Part shown: positions 34,290 to 42,829 of the stretch, piece after piece
Layout of the letters: each line of letters begins with the position of its first letter
Position numbering within the stretch: position 1 is the first letter of the stretch
From: Microbispora hainanensis
GTDB taxonomy: Bacteria > Actinomycetota > Actinomycetes > Streptosporangiales > Streptosporangiaceae
NCBI RefSeq assembly: GCF_006874475.1
Contig: NZ_VIRM01000037.1
Location: 22,326 to 86,325 of the forward strand
Direction of reading: 5' to 3'
DNA length: 64,000 bases
Program-made: the position numbers and the translations under genes
The notes under the pieces: model-generated
Told to the model about the DNA's origin: nothing
What the model saw: the letters and a program-made list of their open reading frames with translations, nothing else
Database searches by the model: none

Positions 34290-34332
34290 ATCCTGCTGTG
34301 AGTCCTCGGTGAGTCCTGCTGTGAGTCCTCAG
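34286..34332. repeat. Short tandem repeat behind the esterase gene
   Basis: About two copies of a 22-23-bp unit (tcctgctgtgagtcctcggtgag) lie between the converging esterase and serine hydrolase genes. Further GTGAGTCCT copies stand in the same stretch. Confidence 0.6.
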
Positions 34333-35816
34333 AGATCGAGTGCGAGCGTGGCGAGGTGGCGGGCGATCCCGGCGGTGTCGGTGTCCTGCACGTTGCTGAG
34401 CACGACGACCTGGATGTCGTCGTCGGGCAGGTACATGTTGCTCGCCGTGTAGCCCATGAACAGACCCGGGTGATACCGGAGCCGGTGTCCCTGGAGCCGG
34501 TCGACCAACCAGCCGAAGGCGTACGCGCTCGACGGCAGGTCGAGGCAGCCTCCCGGGGGACACTTCGCCTGCGGCGTGAACGCCAGCTTGACCGTGGCGG
34601 GCGGCGCGACCGTGAACGAGCCGAACGCCCGGTCCCAGCGGGCGATGTCGTCGACGGTGGAGTAGAGGCCGGTCGCGGAGAACAGCTCGGAGTTGTTGAG
34701 GAGCGGGGCCGGCTCCCCGAGCCTGAAGTAGCCCTTCGCGAACCCGCGTGGCGGATATGTCGTGCTGTAACCGGTGTGCCGGAGGTTCAGAGGCTCGGTG
34801 ATCAGCTTGCGGAGTACGACCCCGTACGGCTGGTGCGTCACCGCCTGGATGATCGCGCCGGCCAGGACGTAGCCGGAGTTGGTGTAGCTCCAGTTGGTGC
34901 CGGGCGTGAACAGCAGCGGCAGGTTCACGAACTGCCGGATGAGTCGCCGGGGGGTGGTCGGCCGCGTGACGTTGTCGAGGTAGCTGGGCAGCTTCTCGAT
35001 GTTCGGAATGCCCGAGGTGTGCGTGACCGTCTCGCGGATCGTGATGGGACGCCACGCCGCGGGGCACGCCTTGATGTATTGCGGGACGAGATACGGGCAG
35101 ATCGGGTCGTCCAGCTTGAGCAGCCCGCGGTCCTGCAGTTTCAGCACGAGCATCGAGGTGAACTGCTTGGTGACCGACATGACCCGATAGACCGTGTCGG
35201 GCCGGTTGGGGATGTGCCGCTCCTCGTCCGCCTCGCCCGCGGCGAACCGCGCCAGCACCTGCCCACGCCGTACGACCAGTGCCGAGCCGGTGAACTGCTT
35301 CTTGGCGGCCAGATCCTGCAGATAGGCCAGCATCGCCCCACTGGGGGAAGAACCGGTCGGGCCCCCGGTGGGATCGCCTTCCGGCCCCGATGGCGTGCCC
35401 TCGGGTGTGCTTTCGGATCGGCCTGAATCCTGGACGGGCCGGTTCGTGATGTCCGACAGGGTGTTCTGGTCGCTGAAGGAGTTCGCGGTCGCGTCCGTTT
35501 TCTGCGAGTTGTACGGCAGAGCCCGGGAATCCGTAGCACCCTTCTGCATCGGCGTGAGCGCGAGCGTGAGATCGCGGAGCATGTTCTGCCGTTGGCGCTC
35601 GCTTTCGTGCCCCGACTGCCGCTGCTTGTTCCGTTGGGCATTGTGCCCGCGCCCATGCGCTCGGCCGCGATCGCGATCGGACGGATGATCGGAGTCGACG
35701 CCGGTCACGACGGCGTCGCCGGACGCGGCGACGGCGGGAGCGCCCACAGGCATGACCCCACCGGCCAGCGCGGTCCCGAGCATCAAAAACCCGACAGCAT
35801 TAGGACACTTGGGCAT
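34329..35816 (-). CDS. Serine hydrolase of the beta-lactamase/D-Ala-D-Ala carboxypeptidase family
   Basis: A 495-residue exported protein with a class C/DD-peptidase-like domain at about 165-495. SxxK is in VMSVTKQF (Ser about 213), the tyrosine motif in WSYTNSGY (about 310) and the C-terminal HPGLFMGY in the place of KTG. The N-terminus has a signal segment (FLMLGTALAGGVMPVGAPAVAA) and a long charged linker (about 35-160) rich in Arg, Gln, Ser, Thr and Pro that may span the cell wall. ATG at 35816 stands behind GGGGGAG; a further upstream start at 35897 has none. Substrate unknown: peptide or ester. Confidence 0.87.
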   Translation of the reverse strand: MPKCPNAVGFLMLGTALAGGVMPVGAPAVAASGDAVVTGVDSDHPSDRDRGRAHGRGHNAQRNKQRQSGHESERQRQNMLRDLTLALTPMQKGATDSRALPYNSQKTDATANSFSDQNTLSDITNRPVQDSGRSESTPEGTPSGPEGDPTGGPTGSSPSGAMLAYLQDLAAKKQFTGSALVVRRGQVLARFAAGEADEERHIPNRPDTVYRVMSVTKQFTSMLVLKLQDRGLLKLDDPICPYLVPQYIKACPAAWRPITIRETVTHTSGIPNIEKLPSYLDNVTRPTTPRRLIRQFVNLPLLFTPGTNWSYTNSGYVLAGAIIQAVTHQPYGVVLRKLITEPLNLRHTGYSTTYPPRGFAKGYFRLGEPAPLLNNSELFSATGLYSTVDDIARWDRAFGSFTVAPPATVKLAFTPQAKCPPGGCLDLPSSAYAFGWLVDRLQGHRLRYHPGLFMGYTASNMYLPDDDIQVVVLSNVQDTDTAGIARHLATLALDL

Positions 35817-35974
35817 TTTCTCCCCCGCGAAATGTACCACTGTCCCCAATTCAGACATTCCCGAATTGATGGAATCCGAGAATGTCCGGCGGACCATTCT
35901 TTTCGAGGGGGCTGTTTTCCGCTCACCGGCGCCACAAACGCCGAAAGACGCGGTTTTCCTTTTCCGTTAGAACC

Positions 35975-36574
35975 TCAATGCGCGGGTTCCGAATCAGGCT
36001 CCGCCCGCCAGCCGCGAACCAGCAGGTCGAAGACGGTCTCCACGGCCGCGCGCGGGTCGTCCCGGCCCTGCACCAGGGTCGGAATCTCCAGGACGAACCG
36101 CGCGAGAGCCGTACATTCGAGGTCGTCCGCCTCGCGCCCGAGCTCCTCCGCGATCACGGTGCCGAGGGCGGCCGCGTGCCGCGTCCACATGCGCTCCGCG
36201 TACTCGCGCAGCGCGGGCGTCCGGTCCACCAGCGCATGGAGCTCACGCAGACGCGGATCCGACACGACCCGCACCCAGGATTCCAGCGCGTGGCCGCGGA
36301 GCGCCTCGATCACACTCTGCCCCTCGGGCCGTTCGCGGACGGCGGCGATCAGGGCCGCCTCGACTTCCTCCTCGCGGTCGAAGACCAGCGCCTCCTTGCC
36401 GGGGAAGTGCGCGAAGAGGGTCGTCGTCGACACGTCGGCCCTTTCGGCGACGTCGCGGACGCTCACACGCTCGAAGCCGTGCTCCAGGAAGAGCTCCAGG
36501 GCGGCGTCGGCGATGGCCTGCCTCGTCGCGGCCTTCTTGCGCTCGCGGCGGCCAACGGTCGGGGAGTCGGGCAT
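35975..36574 (-). CDS. TetR/AcrR family transcriptional regulator
   Basis: A 199-residue one-component repressor. The N-terminal helix-turn-helix runs from about 12 to 58 (AIADAALELFLEHGFERVSVRDVAERADVSTTTLFAHFPGKE). The C-terminal helical domain is a ligand pocket of the type common in regulators of monooxygenases and efflux pumps. It is divergent from the Tet(X)-like monooxygenase gene and probably represses it and itself through the shared 150-bp region, where a pseudo-palindrome at 36610-36622 is a candidate site. Inducer unknown. Confidence 0.92.
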   Translation of the reverse strand: MPDSPTVGRRERKKAATRQAIADAALELFLEHGFERVSVRDVAERADVSTTTLFAHFPGKEALVFDREEEVEAALIAAVRERPEGQSVIEALRGHALESWVRVVSDPRLRELHALVDRTPALREYAERMWTRHAAALGTVIAEELGREADDLECTALARFVLEIPTLVQGRDDPRAAVETVFDLLVRGWRAEPDSEPAH

Positions 36575-36609
36575 GGCGTCACTCTACTCCATAGCTGGAC
36601 CGAGACAGA

Positions 36610-36622
36610 AACTGTAACGGTT
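36610..36622. promoter_or_regulatory. Candidate TetR operator
   Basis: AACTGTAACGGTT matches its own reverse complement at 10 of 13 positions and lies midway between the divergent TetR and monooxygenase starts. A wider inverted pair (CAGAAAC at 36606-36612, GTTTCTG at 36637-36643) overlaps the same region. Confidence 0.4.
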
Positions 36623-36723
36623 GCACTTTTGGACTCGTTTCTGCTTTGGTGTGTTCCCGCAGGAGTGCCGCCTCGTGGAGGTCGAGGCACCGGGCACCCC
36701 GCCGACGACGAAAGGGATCGACC

Positions 36724-37875
36724 ATGAACTCTCCGGCACCCGCGAACGCGCGGATCAGCATCATCGGCGCCGGCCCCGGGGGCCTCACCTGCGCCCGGAT
36801 CCTGCAGCAGCACGGCATTCCCGTGACCGTGTGGGACCGGGATCCGCACGCGGACGCCCGCGACCAGGGCGGCTCGCTCGACCTGCACGAGGAGGACGGC
36901 CAGCTCGCCCTCCGTGAAGCGGGCCTGCTTGAGGAGTTCTTCGCGCTCGCCAGGTTCGAGGGGCAGGAGATGCGCCGCCTCGACCCGGCCGGACGCGTCC
37001 TCGACCATCACCTGCCGGACGAGGGTGAGAGGGTCAGCCCCGAGATCGACCGCGGACAGCTTCGCGATCTCCTGCTGCGCTCGCTCGCCCCGGGAACGGT
37101 CCGGTGGGGACACACCCTCGAATCGGTGAGCGGACCGGCCGGCGGGCCGCGAACCCTGACGTTCGCCGGCGGGACGGCGGCCGAGGCGGATCTCGTGATC
37201 GGCGCGGACGGCGCGTTCTCCCGCGTCCGCGCCGCCGTGTCGCCCGCGACCCCGCGCTACACCGGGGTCGGCTTCCTGGAGGCGTGGTTCGACGACATGG
37301 ACGACTCGCACCCCGAGCTCGCCGAACTCGTCGGAAGGGGCAGCGCCCACGCCGCCGACGGCGAGCGCGGCCTCTTCGCACAGCGCAACAGCGGCGGCCA
37401 CATGCGGGTCTACATCATGCGGCGCGTCCCTCTGGACTGGATCGCGGCGAACGGGCTCCGCCCCGAGGACACCGAGGGCATCCGGGCGCTGCTGCTCCGC
37501 GAGTTCGCCGCCTGGTCGCCGCGGCCGCTCCGAATGATCACCGACAACGACGGCCCGTACGTCGACCGTCCGATCTTCGCCCTGCCGGTGCCGCACATCT
37601 GGGAGCACTCGCCCGGCGTGACGCTCCTCGGCGACGCCGCGCATCTCATGCCGCCGCTGGGCGTCGGCGTCAACCTCGCCATGCTCGACGCCGCCGAACT
37701 CGCGCTCGCGCTGGTCGGCTCCGCGACCGTCGGCGACGCCGTACGCGGCTACGAGAAGACCATGCTCCCGCGCTCGGCCGAGACGGCCCGGATGCTCGAA
37801 CACGGCGCCGAGTTCCTGCTGGCCGTACCCGGCCCCGGCGAGCATGTCAGGCTGGGTGGTCCCGGCTCCTTGTGA
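36724..37875 (+). CDS. FAD-dependent monooxygenase, Tet(X)-like
   Basis: A 383-residue flavoprotein of the PHBH-type class A group. The dinucleotide-binding motif IIGAGPGGLTCARILQQHG (about 11-29) is followed by GGSLDLHEEDGQLALREAGL (about 49-68). A similar layout is known from the tetracycline destructase Tet(X), with the GDAAHLMPPLGVGVNLAMLDA FAD-ribityl motif near 302-322. It should hydroxylate an aromatic or polyketide substrate with NADPH and O2; tetracycline is a possible but unproven one. ATG at 36724 was chosen. It is divergent from a TetR regulator, like many drug-inactivating genes. Confidence 0.88.
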   Translation: MNSPAPANARISIIGAGPGGLTCARILQQHGIPVTVWDRDPHADARDQGGSLDLHEEDGQLALREAGLLEEFFALARFEGQEMRRLDPAGRVLDHHLPDEGERVSPEIDRGQLRDLLLRSLAPGTVRWGHTLESVSGPAGGPRTLTFAGGTAAEADLVIGADGAFSRVRAAVSPATPRYTGVGFLEAWFDDMDDSHPELAELVGRGSAHAADGERGLFAQRNSGGHMRVYIMRRVPLDWIAANGLRPEDTEGIRALLLREFAAWSPRPLRMITDNDGPYVDRPIFALPVPHIWEHSPGVTLLGDAAHLMPPLGVGVNLAMLDAAELALALVGSATVGDAVRGYEKTMLPRSAETARMLEHGAEFLLAVPGPGEHVRLGGPGSL

Positions 37876-37910
37876 GAAGGAGCGTGGCTTGGCGCGGGAG
37901 GATCGGCAGC

Positions 37911-38756
37911 ATGCCTGACGGATGGGAGTGGGACAGCACCCTCTTTCAGGGGTGCGCGGCCTACTACGAGCGTGGCCGGCTGCCGTACGCTCCGGGATTC
38001 GCCGAAACGCTGGCCGCGGCGCTGGGTCTGGACGGACGGGGCCGGCTTCTCGACGTCGGCTGCGGGCCGGGCACGGTGATCCTCCCGCTGGCGCGGTTCT
38101 TCGCCGAGGCGGTCGGCGTCGACCCGGACGCGGACATGCTGGCCGAGGCCGAGCGGCAGGCCGGGCGTCGCGGGGTGACCAACGCCCGATGGGTGGCCGC
38201 CCGCGCCGAGGACCTCCCGGCCGGTCTGGGCACGTTCCGGGTCGTGGTGTTCGCCCAGTCGTTCCACTGGACCGATCGCGATCGCGTCGCCGCGACCGTG
38301 CGGGACATGCTGGAGCCGGGAGGCGCGTTCGTCCACCTGAGCGACCTCAAGAATCCCCCCGCCGACCCGGCGCCGCTGCCGCTGCCCGCTCCCCCGTACG
38401 CGCGGATCGGCGAGCTGGTGCGCCGATATCTGGGGCCGGTGCGCCGGGCGGGGCAGGGAACGCTCGCCAACGGCACGCCGGATCGGGAGGACCTTGTGCT
38501 GGCGCGGGCCGGGTTCGAGGACGTCGAACGCCATGTCGTGCCGGCCGGAGCGGTGGCCGATCGCACCGCGGACGACGTCGTGGCGTGGGTGTTCTCCCAA
38601 TCCGGCTCGGCCCCTCACCTGTTCGGTGACAGGCTGGCGGACTTCGAGCGGGACCTGCGCGAGGTGCTGCGGCGGACGTCACCCGACGACCGCTTCGCGG
38701 AGCGCCTTCCGGCGACCGAGATCATGATCTGGCACAAGCCGCATGGAGTGCGATGA
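37911..38756 (+). CDS. Class I SAM-dependent methyltransferase
   Basis: A 281-residue cytoplasmic methyltransferase. Motif I LLDVGCGPGTV (about 44-54) and the post-I acidic residue in AVGVDPDADML (about 65) mark the SAM-binding Rossmann fold; FAQSFHWTD (about 110) is typical of the UbiE/methyltransferase-11 group. The acceptor is unknown. GGGAGG lies nine bases before the ATG at 37911. The gene is 35 bases behind the Tet(X)-like monooxygenase and on the same strand, so both may form a small detoxification or modification operon. Confidence 0.9.
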   Translation: MPDGWEWDSTLFQGCAAYYERGRLPYAPGFAETLAAALGLDGRGRLLDVGCGPGTVILPLARFFAEAVGVDPDADMLAEAERQAGRRGVTNARWVAARAEDLPAGLGTFRVVVFAQSFHWTDRDRVAATVRDMLEPGGAFVHLSDLKNPPADPAPLPLPAPPYARIGELVRRYLGPVRRAGQGTLANGTPDREDLVLARAGFEDVERHVVPAGAVADRTADDVVAWVFSQSGSAPHLFGDRLADFERDLREVLRRTSPDDRFAERLPATEIMIWHKPHGVR

Positions 38757-38759
38757 TTC

Positions 38760-38885
38760 GTGCCCCGCACCCTGACCACGCCGCTCGACCGGCTGCCGCG
38801 CCGCACCGTGCTCCAGCGCGTGGTCGTCGACCACCTGAAGGCCGGCCGCCACTGGTACTGGCGCCGCGGCCGCTTCCCCATCTAG
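38760..38885 (+). CDS. Short ORF, possible gene remnant
   Basis: A 41-codon frame from GTG at 38760, overlapping the end region of the methyltransferase gene by no more than a few bases. It is Arg/Leu-rich (LDRLPRRTVLQRVVVDH) and ends RGRFPI. The end overlaps the stop of the opposing PEP-mutase-family gene by four bases. It reads like the C-terminal end of a longer protein that has been lost, but no family is recognised and it may not be translated. Confidence 0.25.
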   Translation: MPRTLTTPLDRLPRRTVLQRVVVDHLKAGRHWYWRRGRFPI

Positions 38886-39637
38886 AGGCGCACCACCCCA
38901 GGTTCCGTCTCCCGGGCGGGCGCGCGTAGCCGTGTCGCGAGTTCGCCGGTGGCGCGGGTCGCGTGCTGCTGCATGCCGGGGCCGAAGGTGATGCGTGTTG
39001 CGCCCAGCCGGGCCAGGTCGATGATGGAATCGATCCCCGGCTGGGCTGCCATGTTGATGGGGCCCTCGATGCCCTCCCGCAGTACGGGCAGTACCTCGGG
39101 CGGCGCCAGAAGGGGATAGATGCAGTCGGCGCCGGCCGCCAGATACAGGCGGGCCCGTGTCAGGGCGTCGGCCGGGTCGCCGGAACCGAACAGGAAAGTG
39201 TCGACGCGCGCGTTGATGAAAAGCGCGTCACCTGCGTGGGCGCGGACATCGGCCAGCCAGTCCGCGTGCCGGCGTGGGTCTTTGAGCGTGGCGTTCTCGG
39301 AGTCCTCCAGGTTGCAGCCGACGGCGCCGGCCTCCAGGAGGCGCCCGACCAGTTCTCCGGGGGCGAGTCCGTAGCCGTCCTCGACGTCGGCGGATACGGG
39401 GACGGGGACCCCCCGGGCTATACGCGCTATCGCGGCGAACATTTCCTCCGGCGGAGTCGAGCCGTCCGCGTAACCGAGCGAGGCGGCGATCCCGGCGCTC
39501 GGTATGGCGAGCGCGGGAAAGCCGGCGTTGGCGAAGACGCGGGCACTGGCCACGTCCCAGGGTCCCGGCAGGACGAGCGGGTCGCCGGGGGCGCGCCCGT
39601 GGTGCAGGGCGCGGAAAGTGTGAGCGGTCATCTTCAT
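38882..39637 (-). CDS. Isocitrate lyase/PEP mutase family protein
   Basis: A protein of about 251 residues with the TIM-barrel signatures of the PEP mutase/isocitrate lyase superfamily: PGPWDVASARV (about 24), the metal-binding VSADVEDGYG (about 82-91), GCNLEDSEN (about 108) and NARVD (about 143). Members act as C-C or P-C bond lyases or mutases on 2-oxo acids such as phosphonopyruvate, oxaloacetate or methylisocitrate; the usual KxCG loop of isocitrate lyase is absent here. Several in-frame ATGs exist (39631, 39637, 39661); 39637 was chosen without a strong ribosome-binding site. Divergent from a MocR regulator that probably controls it. Confidence 0.85.
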   Translation of the reverse strand: MKMTAHTFRALHHGRAPGDPLVLPGPWDVASARVFANAGFPALAIPSAGIAASLGYADGSTPPEEMFAAIARIARGVPVPVSADVEDGYGLAPGELVGRLLEAGAVGCNLEDSENATLKDPRRHADWLADVRAHAGDALFINARVDTFLFGSGDPADALTRARLYLAAGADCIYPLLAPPEVLPVLREGIEGPINMAAQPGIDSIIDLARLGATRITFGPGMQQHATRATGELATRLRAPARETEPGVVRL

Positions 39638-39682
39638 TGATGTCCGGGATGGCACATGCATGCCCGCAACACTAGGCATCAA

Positions 39683-39705
39683 ATGGCCCTAGGGTATGGT
39701 CCATT
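39683..39705. promoter_or_regulatory. Candidate MocR operator
   Basis: ATGGCCC (39683-39689) and ATGGTCC (39696-39702) form a direct repeat with a 13-bp period just before the MocR start; AATGG and CCATT at the ends also make it an inverted pair. MocR proteins usually bind direct repeats of this kind. Confidence 0.4.
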
Positions 39706-39708
39706 GCT

Positions 39709-41148
39709 ATGACAGATTGCCGGGCCAATTCGGCGGCTGCCGCACCTTCCGCCTTCGGCGCCGACCTGCATCTGGAACTGTCCGGGCCTGGGCTGCGGGC
39801 CGGGCTCACAGACGCTCTGCGCGAGGCCGTCCGCACGGGACGCCTGGCGCCCGGCACTCGGCTGCCCTCGTCCCGTTCGCTTGCCGCCGATCTCGGCATC
39901 GCCCGTAACACGGTGGCCGACTCCTATGCCGAACTGGTCGCCGAGGGCTGGCTCACCGCCCAGCAGGGCTCCGGGACCCGGGTGGCCGAACGGTCCGAGC
40001 CGCGCAGGGTGGCACCCTCCGCCCCCCGGACGCGACGGGCCCGGCCCCGTCCCACCTTCGGCCTGCTGCCGGGCGCGCCGGACCTCGCGAAGTTTCCTCG
40101 CACGCAGTGGCTCGCCGCTGCCCGCCGCGCTCTGACCGCGGCTCCACACGACGCCTTCGGCTACGGCGACGCACGTGGCCGGAAGGAACTGCGCGCCGCC
40201 CTGGCGGACTATCTGGCGCGGGCCCGCGGGGTGTACGCCGCGCCGGAGCGGATCGTCGTCTGCTCCGGTTTCCACCATGGTCTGACCCTGATGGCGCAGG
40301 TGCTCCGGGCCCGGCGAGTACGGGCCATAGCCGTCGAGTCGTACGGACTTCACATCTATCGCGACCTGCTGAGCGACGCCGGCCTGCGCATCCCGCCCCT
40401 CTACGTCGACGAACACGGCGCCCGCACCGACGATCTGCCGCGGTTGAACGGGGCCGGCGCAGCACTGCTGACACCGGCGCATCAGTACCCGACAGGGGTC
40501 GCGCTGAGCCCGGCCCGGCGCACGGCGGCCGTCGACTGGGCGCGTGCCACCGGCGGGCTGATCCTGGAGGACGACTACGACGGAGAGTTCAGGTACGACC
40601 GTCAGCCGGTGGGTGCTCTGCAGGGCCTCGATCCAGAACGGGTGGCGTACTTCGGCACGGCGAGCAAGTCACTGGCGCCGGGACTGCGGCTCGCCTGGAT
40701 GGTGCTGCCCGAGGAACTGGTCCCGGAGATCGTGGCGGCCAAGGGGCACATCGACTACATGTCCAGCGCTTTGGAACAGCTGACGCTGGCGGAGTTCATC
40801 ACGTCGGGCGCGTACGACCGCCATGTGCGCTCGATGCGGCTGTGCTACCGGCGTCGCCGCGACCAACTGGTCGCGGCCCTGGCGCAGCGCGCCCCCGGCG
40901 TCCGCGTGACCGGCTTGGCCGCCGGGTTGCAGGTGGTCCTGGAACTCCCGCAGGGAACCGAGCGCTCGGTCGTCCAGGCGGCGGCCCGGCAGGGTCTGGC
41001 GGTCAGCGGGATGGCGCCGTTCCGCCACGAGGTGGCGGGCTCCGGCCGGCGGTTGCCCGAGCGGGACGCGCTGGTGGTCAACTACGCGGCCCCCTCGGAC
41101 AGCGCGTGGGCGGGCGCGCTGGACGCACTCTGCCAGGTGCTGCCGTAG
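39709..41148 (+). CDS. MocR-type PLP-dependent transcriptional regulator
   Basis: A 479-residue chimeric regulator: GntR winged helix at about 25-95 (LREAVRTGRLAPGTRLPSSR, LGIARNTVADSYAELVAEGWL), a linker, and a fold-type I aminotransferase domain at about 115-479. The PLP lysine is in FGTASKSLAPGLRLAW (about 318). PLP is bound, but these proteins usually do not act as enzymes. Homologues include PdxR and GabR. It is divergent to the PEP-mutase-family gene and may activate it. ATG at 39709 overlaps the probable operator, pointing to autoregulation. Confidence 0.92.
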   Translation: MTDCRANSAAAAPSAFGADLHLELSGPGLRAGLTDALREAVRTGRLAPGTRLPSSRSLAADLGIARNTVADSYAELVAEGWLTAQQGSGTRVAERSEPRRVAPSAPRTRRARPRPTFGLLPGAPDLAKFPRTQWLAAARRALTAAPHDAFGYGDARGRKELRAALADYLARARGVYAAPERIVVCSGFHHGLTLMAQVLRARRVRAIAVESYGLHIYRDLLSDAGLRIPPLYVDEHGARTDDLPRLNGAGAALLTPAHQYPTGVALSPARRTAAVDWARATGGLILEDDYDGEFRYDRQPVGALQGLDPERVAYFGTASKSLAPGLRLAWMVLPEELVPEIVAAKGHIDYMSSALEQLTLAEFITSGAYDRHVRSMRLCYRRRRDQLVAALAQRAPGVRVTGLAAGLQVVLELPQGTERSVVQAAARQGLAVSGMAPFRHEVAGSGRRLPERDALVVNYAAPSDSAWAGALDALCQVLP

Positions 41149-41199
41149 CCGACCACGGCCGGCAGGCCCGCCCGCTGCCGGGCCGATGATCCACCGTGG

Positions 41200-41640
41200 T
41201 CAGCTCCCCGCGGGCTGCGTATCGGCGTCGAAGGTCTGTTGGTGGCGTCGGATTTCGGCCTGGTTGTCGGCCGACCACGCGGCCAGCGCCAGCACGGTCG
41301 AAAGCAACGACGTGCCCAGGCCGGTCAGCTCGTACTCGACCCGGGGCGGGACCTCGGGGTAGGCGGTTCGGCTGACGATCCCATTGCGTCGCAGTTGCTT
41401 CAACGTCAGCGTCAGCATGCGCTGCGAGATGCCGGGGATCGCGGCGGCCAGGTCGGAGTAGCGTGTCGCGCCGTCGGCGAGGGTGCCGATGACGAGCACG
41501 CTCCACTTGTCGCCGACGAGGTCGAGAACCTCGCGGATGAAGTCCGCGTCCTGGTCGTCCCAATGGGCGCAGGGTCCCGGCGCGGCGCGCACGTCGGCCC
41601 GCACTCCGGTCCTGACCTTCCGGGTCTTCTCCGCCGCCAT
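41200..41640 (-). CDS. HxlR family transcriptional regulator
   Basis: A 146-residue winged-helix protein: FIREVLDLVGDKWSVLVIGTL (about 32-52), then YSDLAAAIPGISQRMLTLTLKQLRRNGIVSR, and the wing with VEYELTGLG. This is the complete MarR-like HxlR domain. One Cys near residue 24 (PCAHWDD) could be a redox sensor, as in YodB/HypR types. ATG at 41640 is chosen, with GAGGGG nine bases upstream, over an upstream start at 41676. It is divergent to the DsbA/FrnE-like gene and probably represses it. Confidence 0.9.
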   Translation of the reverse strand: MAAEKTRKVRTGVRADVRAAPGPCAHWDDQDADFIREVLDLVGDKWSVLVIGTLADGATRYSDLAAAIPGISQRMLTLTLKQLRRNGIVSRTAYPEVPPRVEYELTGLGTSLLSTVLALAAWSADNQAEIRRHQQTFDADTQPAGS

Positions 41641-41756
41641 GCACGCCGCCCCTCTGGCGTAACCGCTTCCACACACATGAATGTGCCTTTTGTACGGGTT
41701 CTGATTCTAATGCACGATGTCGCTACGAACAGAAGGTATGTAACCAGGAAGCAAGG

Positions 41757-42491
41757 GTGATTCCCGTGAAGATCGAGTTCTGGTCGGACATCGTGTGCCC
41801 GTACTGCGGGCTGATGGACCACAGGCTGCGCCAGGCACTGGACCGCTTCGCGCACGCCTCGGACGTCCACGTGGTCCATCGCTCTTTTCAGCTGCATCCC
41901 GACCTCCCTCGTGAGGGAGTGACCCAGCGGGAGCTGTTCCGCATGGCCGGAATGCCCGAGGCGACCGGCGAGCAGGTCCTGCGCCGGATCGAGGCGGCCG
42001 CCGAGGCCGAGGGACTCACGCCGTACAACGCGCTCGAACGCCGGCTGGGGCCGACCGACTTCGCCCATGAGCTTCTCGCGTACGCCGCCGGCCAGGGCCG
42101 TTCGGGCGAAATCTGGTCGGCGATGTTCCGCGCCCACTTCGGTCAGGGCCGCAACCTGTGGACCGTTGAGCAGGTGCTCGACTTCGCCTCGGAGGTGGGA
42201 CTGGACCGCGACGGCGCGGCTGCCGCGCTGCACGACGGCAGGTACCGGGCACGGGTGGCCGACGACCAGCACACGGCCCAGCGCCTCGGCGCCCGCGGCA
42301 CGCCGTTCATCGTCCTGGACGGAAAGTACGCCATGTCCGGCGCGATCGGCCCCGACGAACTGCTCTCGGCCATCGGTTCCGTCTGGGAGGAGGGCCATCC
42401 GGCCGCCGTCTCCCCTCTGCCTCCGATAACCGGCGGCGACGGGGTGTGCACCCCGGACGGCTGCGTGGCCCCCGCCCCCAGCGGCGAGTGA
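41757..42491 (+). CDS. DsbA/FrnE family thioredoxin-fold oxidoreductase
   Basis: A 244-residue cytoplasmic protein: thioredoxin fold with active-site CPYC in SDIVCPYCGLM (about 13-20), a helical insertion (about 60-170) and the cis-Pro motif in RGTPFIVLDGKYAMSGA (about 182-198). FrnE-like proteins act as disulfide isomerases or oxidoreductases in the cytoplasm and are linked to oxidative stress. Two further Cys in the tail (VCTPDGCV) may form a second redox pair, as in Deinococcus FrnE. GTG at 41757. It is controlled probably by the divergent HxlR regulator. Confidence 0.92.
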   Translation: MIPVKIEFWSDIVCPYCGLMDHRLRQALDRFAHASDVHVVHRSFQLHPDLPREGVTQRELFRMAGMPEATGEQVLRRIEAAAEAEGLTPYNALERRLGPTDFAHELLAYAAGQGRSGEIWSAMFRAHFGQGRNLWTVEQVLDFASEVGLDRDGAAAALHDGRYRARVADDQHTAQRLGARGTPFIVLDGKYAMSGAIGPDELLSAIGSVWEEGHPAAVSPLPPITGGDGVCTPDGCVAPAPSGE

Positions 42492-42531
42492 TCCGTCCCG
42501 TCTCGCCGAATCTGATCAAAGGGAGAGTCTC

Positions 42532-42814
42532 ATGTCCACAGCGTTCGAACCGATCACCATCGGCCGGTACACCGCCCGCATGACGCGGAACCGCGCGTAC
42601 GAAGCTCATCGACAGCGGCGCCGCCGACCTGATCTCCTACGCCTCGCTCTTCATGGCCAACCCGGATCTGCCTCGCCGGTTGCGGGCCGGCGGGCCCTTC
42701 AACACCCCCGACTTCAGCCGGGCCTACGGCGGAGACCACAAGGGCTACACCGACTACCCGGCCCTGACTTGCCTCCAGGAAAGCAGGCCGTCTAAGCTGA
42801 CTAATAAATTGTGA
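42532..42814 (+). pseudogene. Ene-reductase (Old Yellow Enzyme family) remnant with internal deletion and frameshift
   Basis: The start (ATG 42532, with AAGGGAGAG upstream) gives a typical OYE N-terminus, AFEPITIGRYTARMTRNRA. At about 42600 the reading jumps by frame to KLIDSGAADLISYASLFMANPDLP, and ends FSRAYGGDHKGYTDYPAL, the C-terminal end of alkene reductases; the stop is at 42812-42814. About 250 residues in the middle, with nearly the whole barrel, are missing. It would have reduced activated C=C bonds with FMN. It sits between the DsbA and NAD(P)-binding genes, and looks like a recent, clean deletion. Confidence 0.8.
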
Positions 42815-42829
42815 AGCTAGGTGAGGCGC

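Noticed and set aside
41677..41756. HxlR operator between the divergent HxlR and DsbA-like genes
   Set aside because: Only a weak TTCTG/CAGAA inverted pair with wide spacing was found; not strong enough to list as a site.
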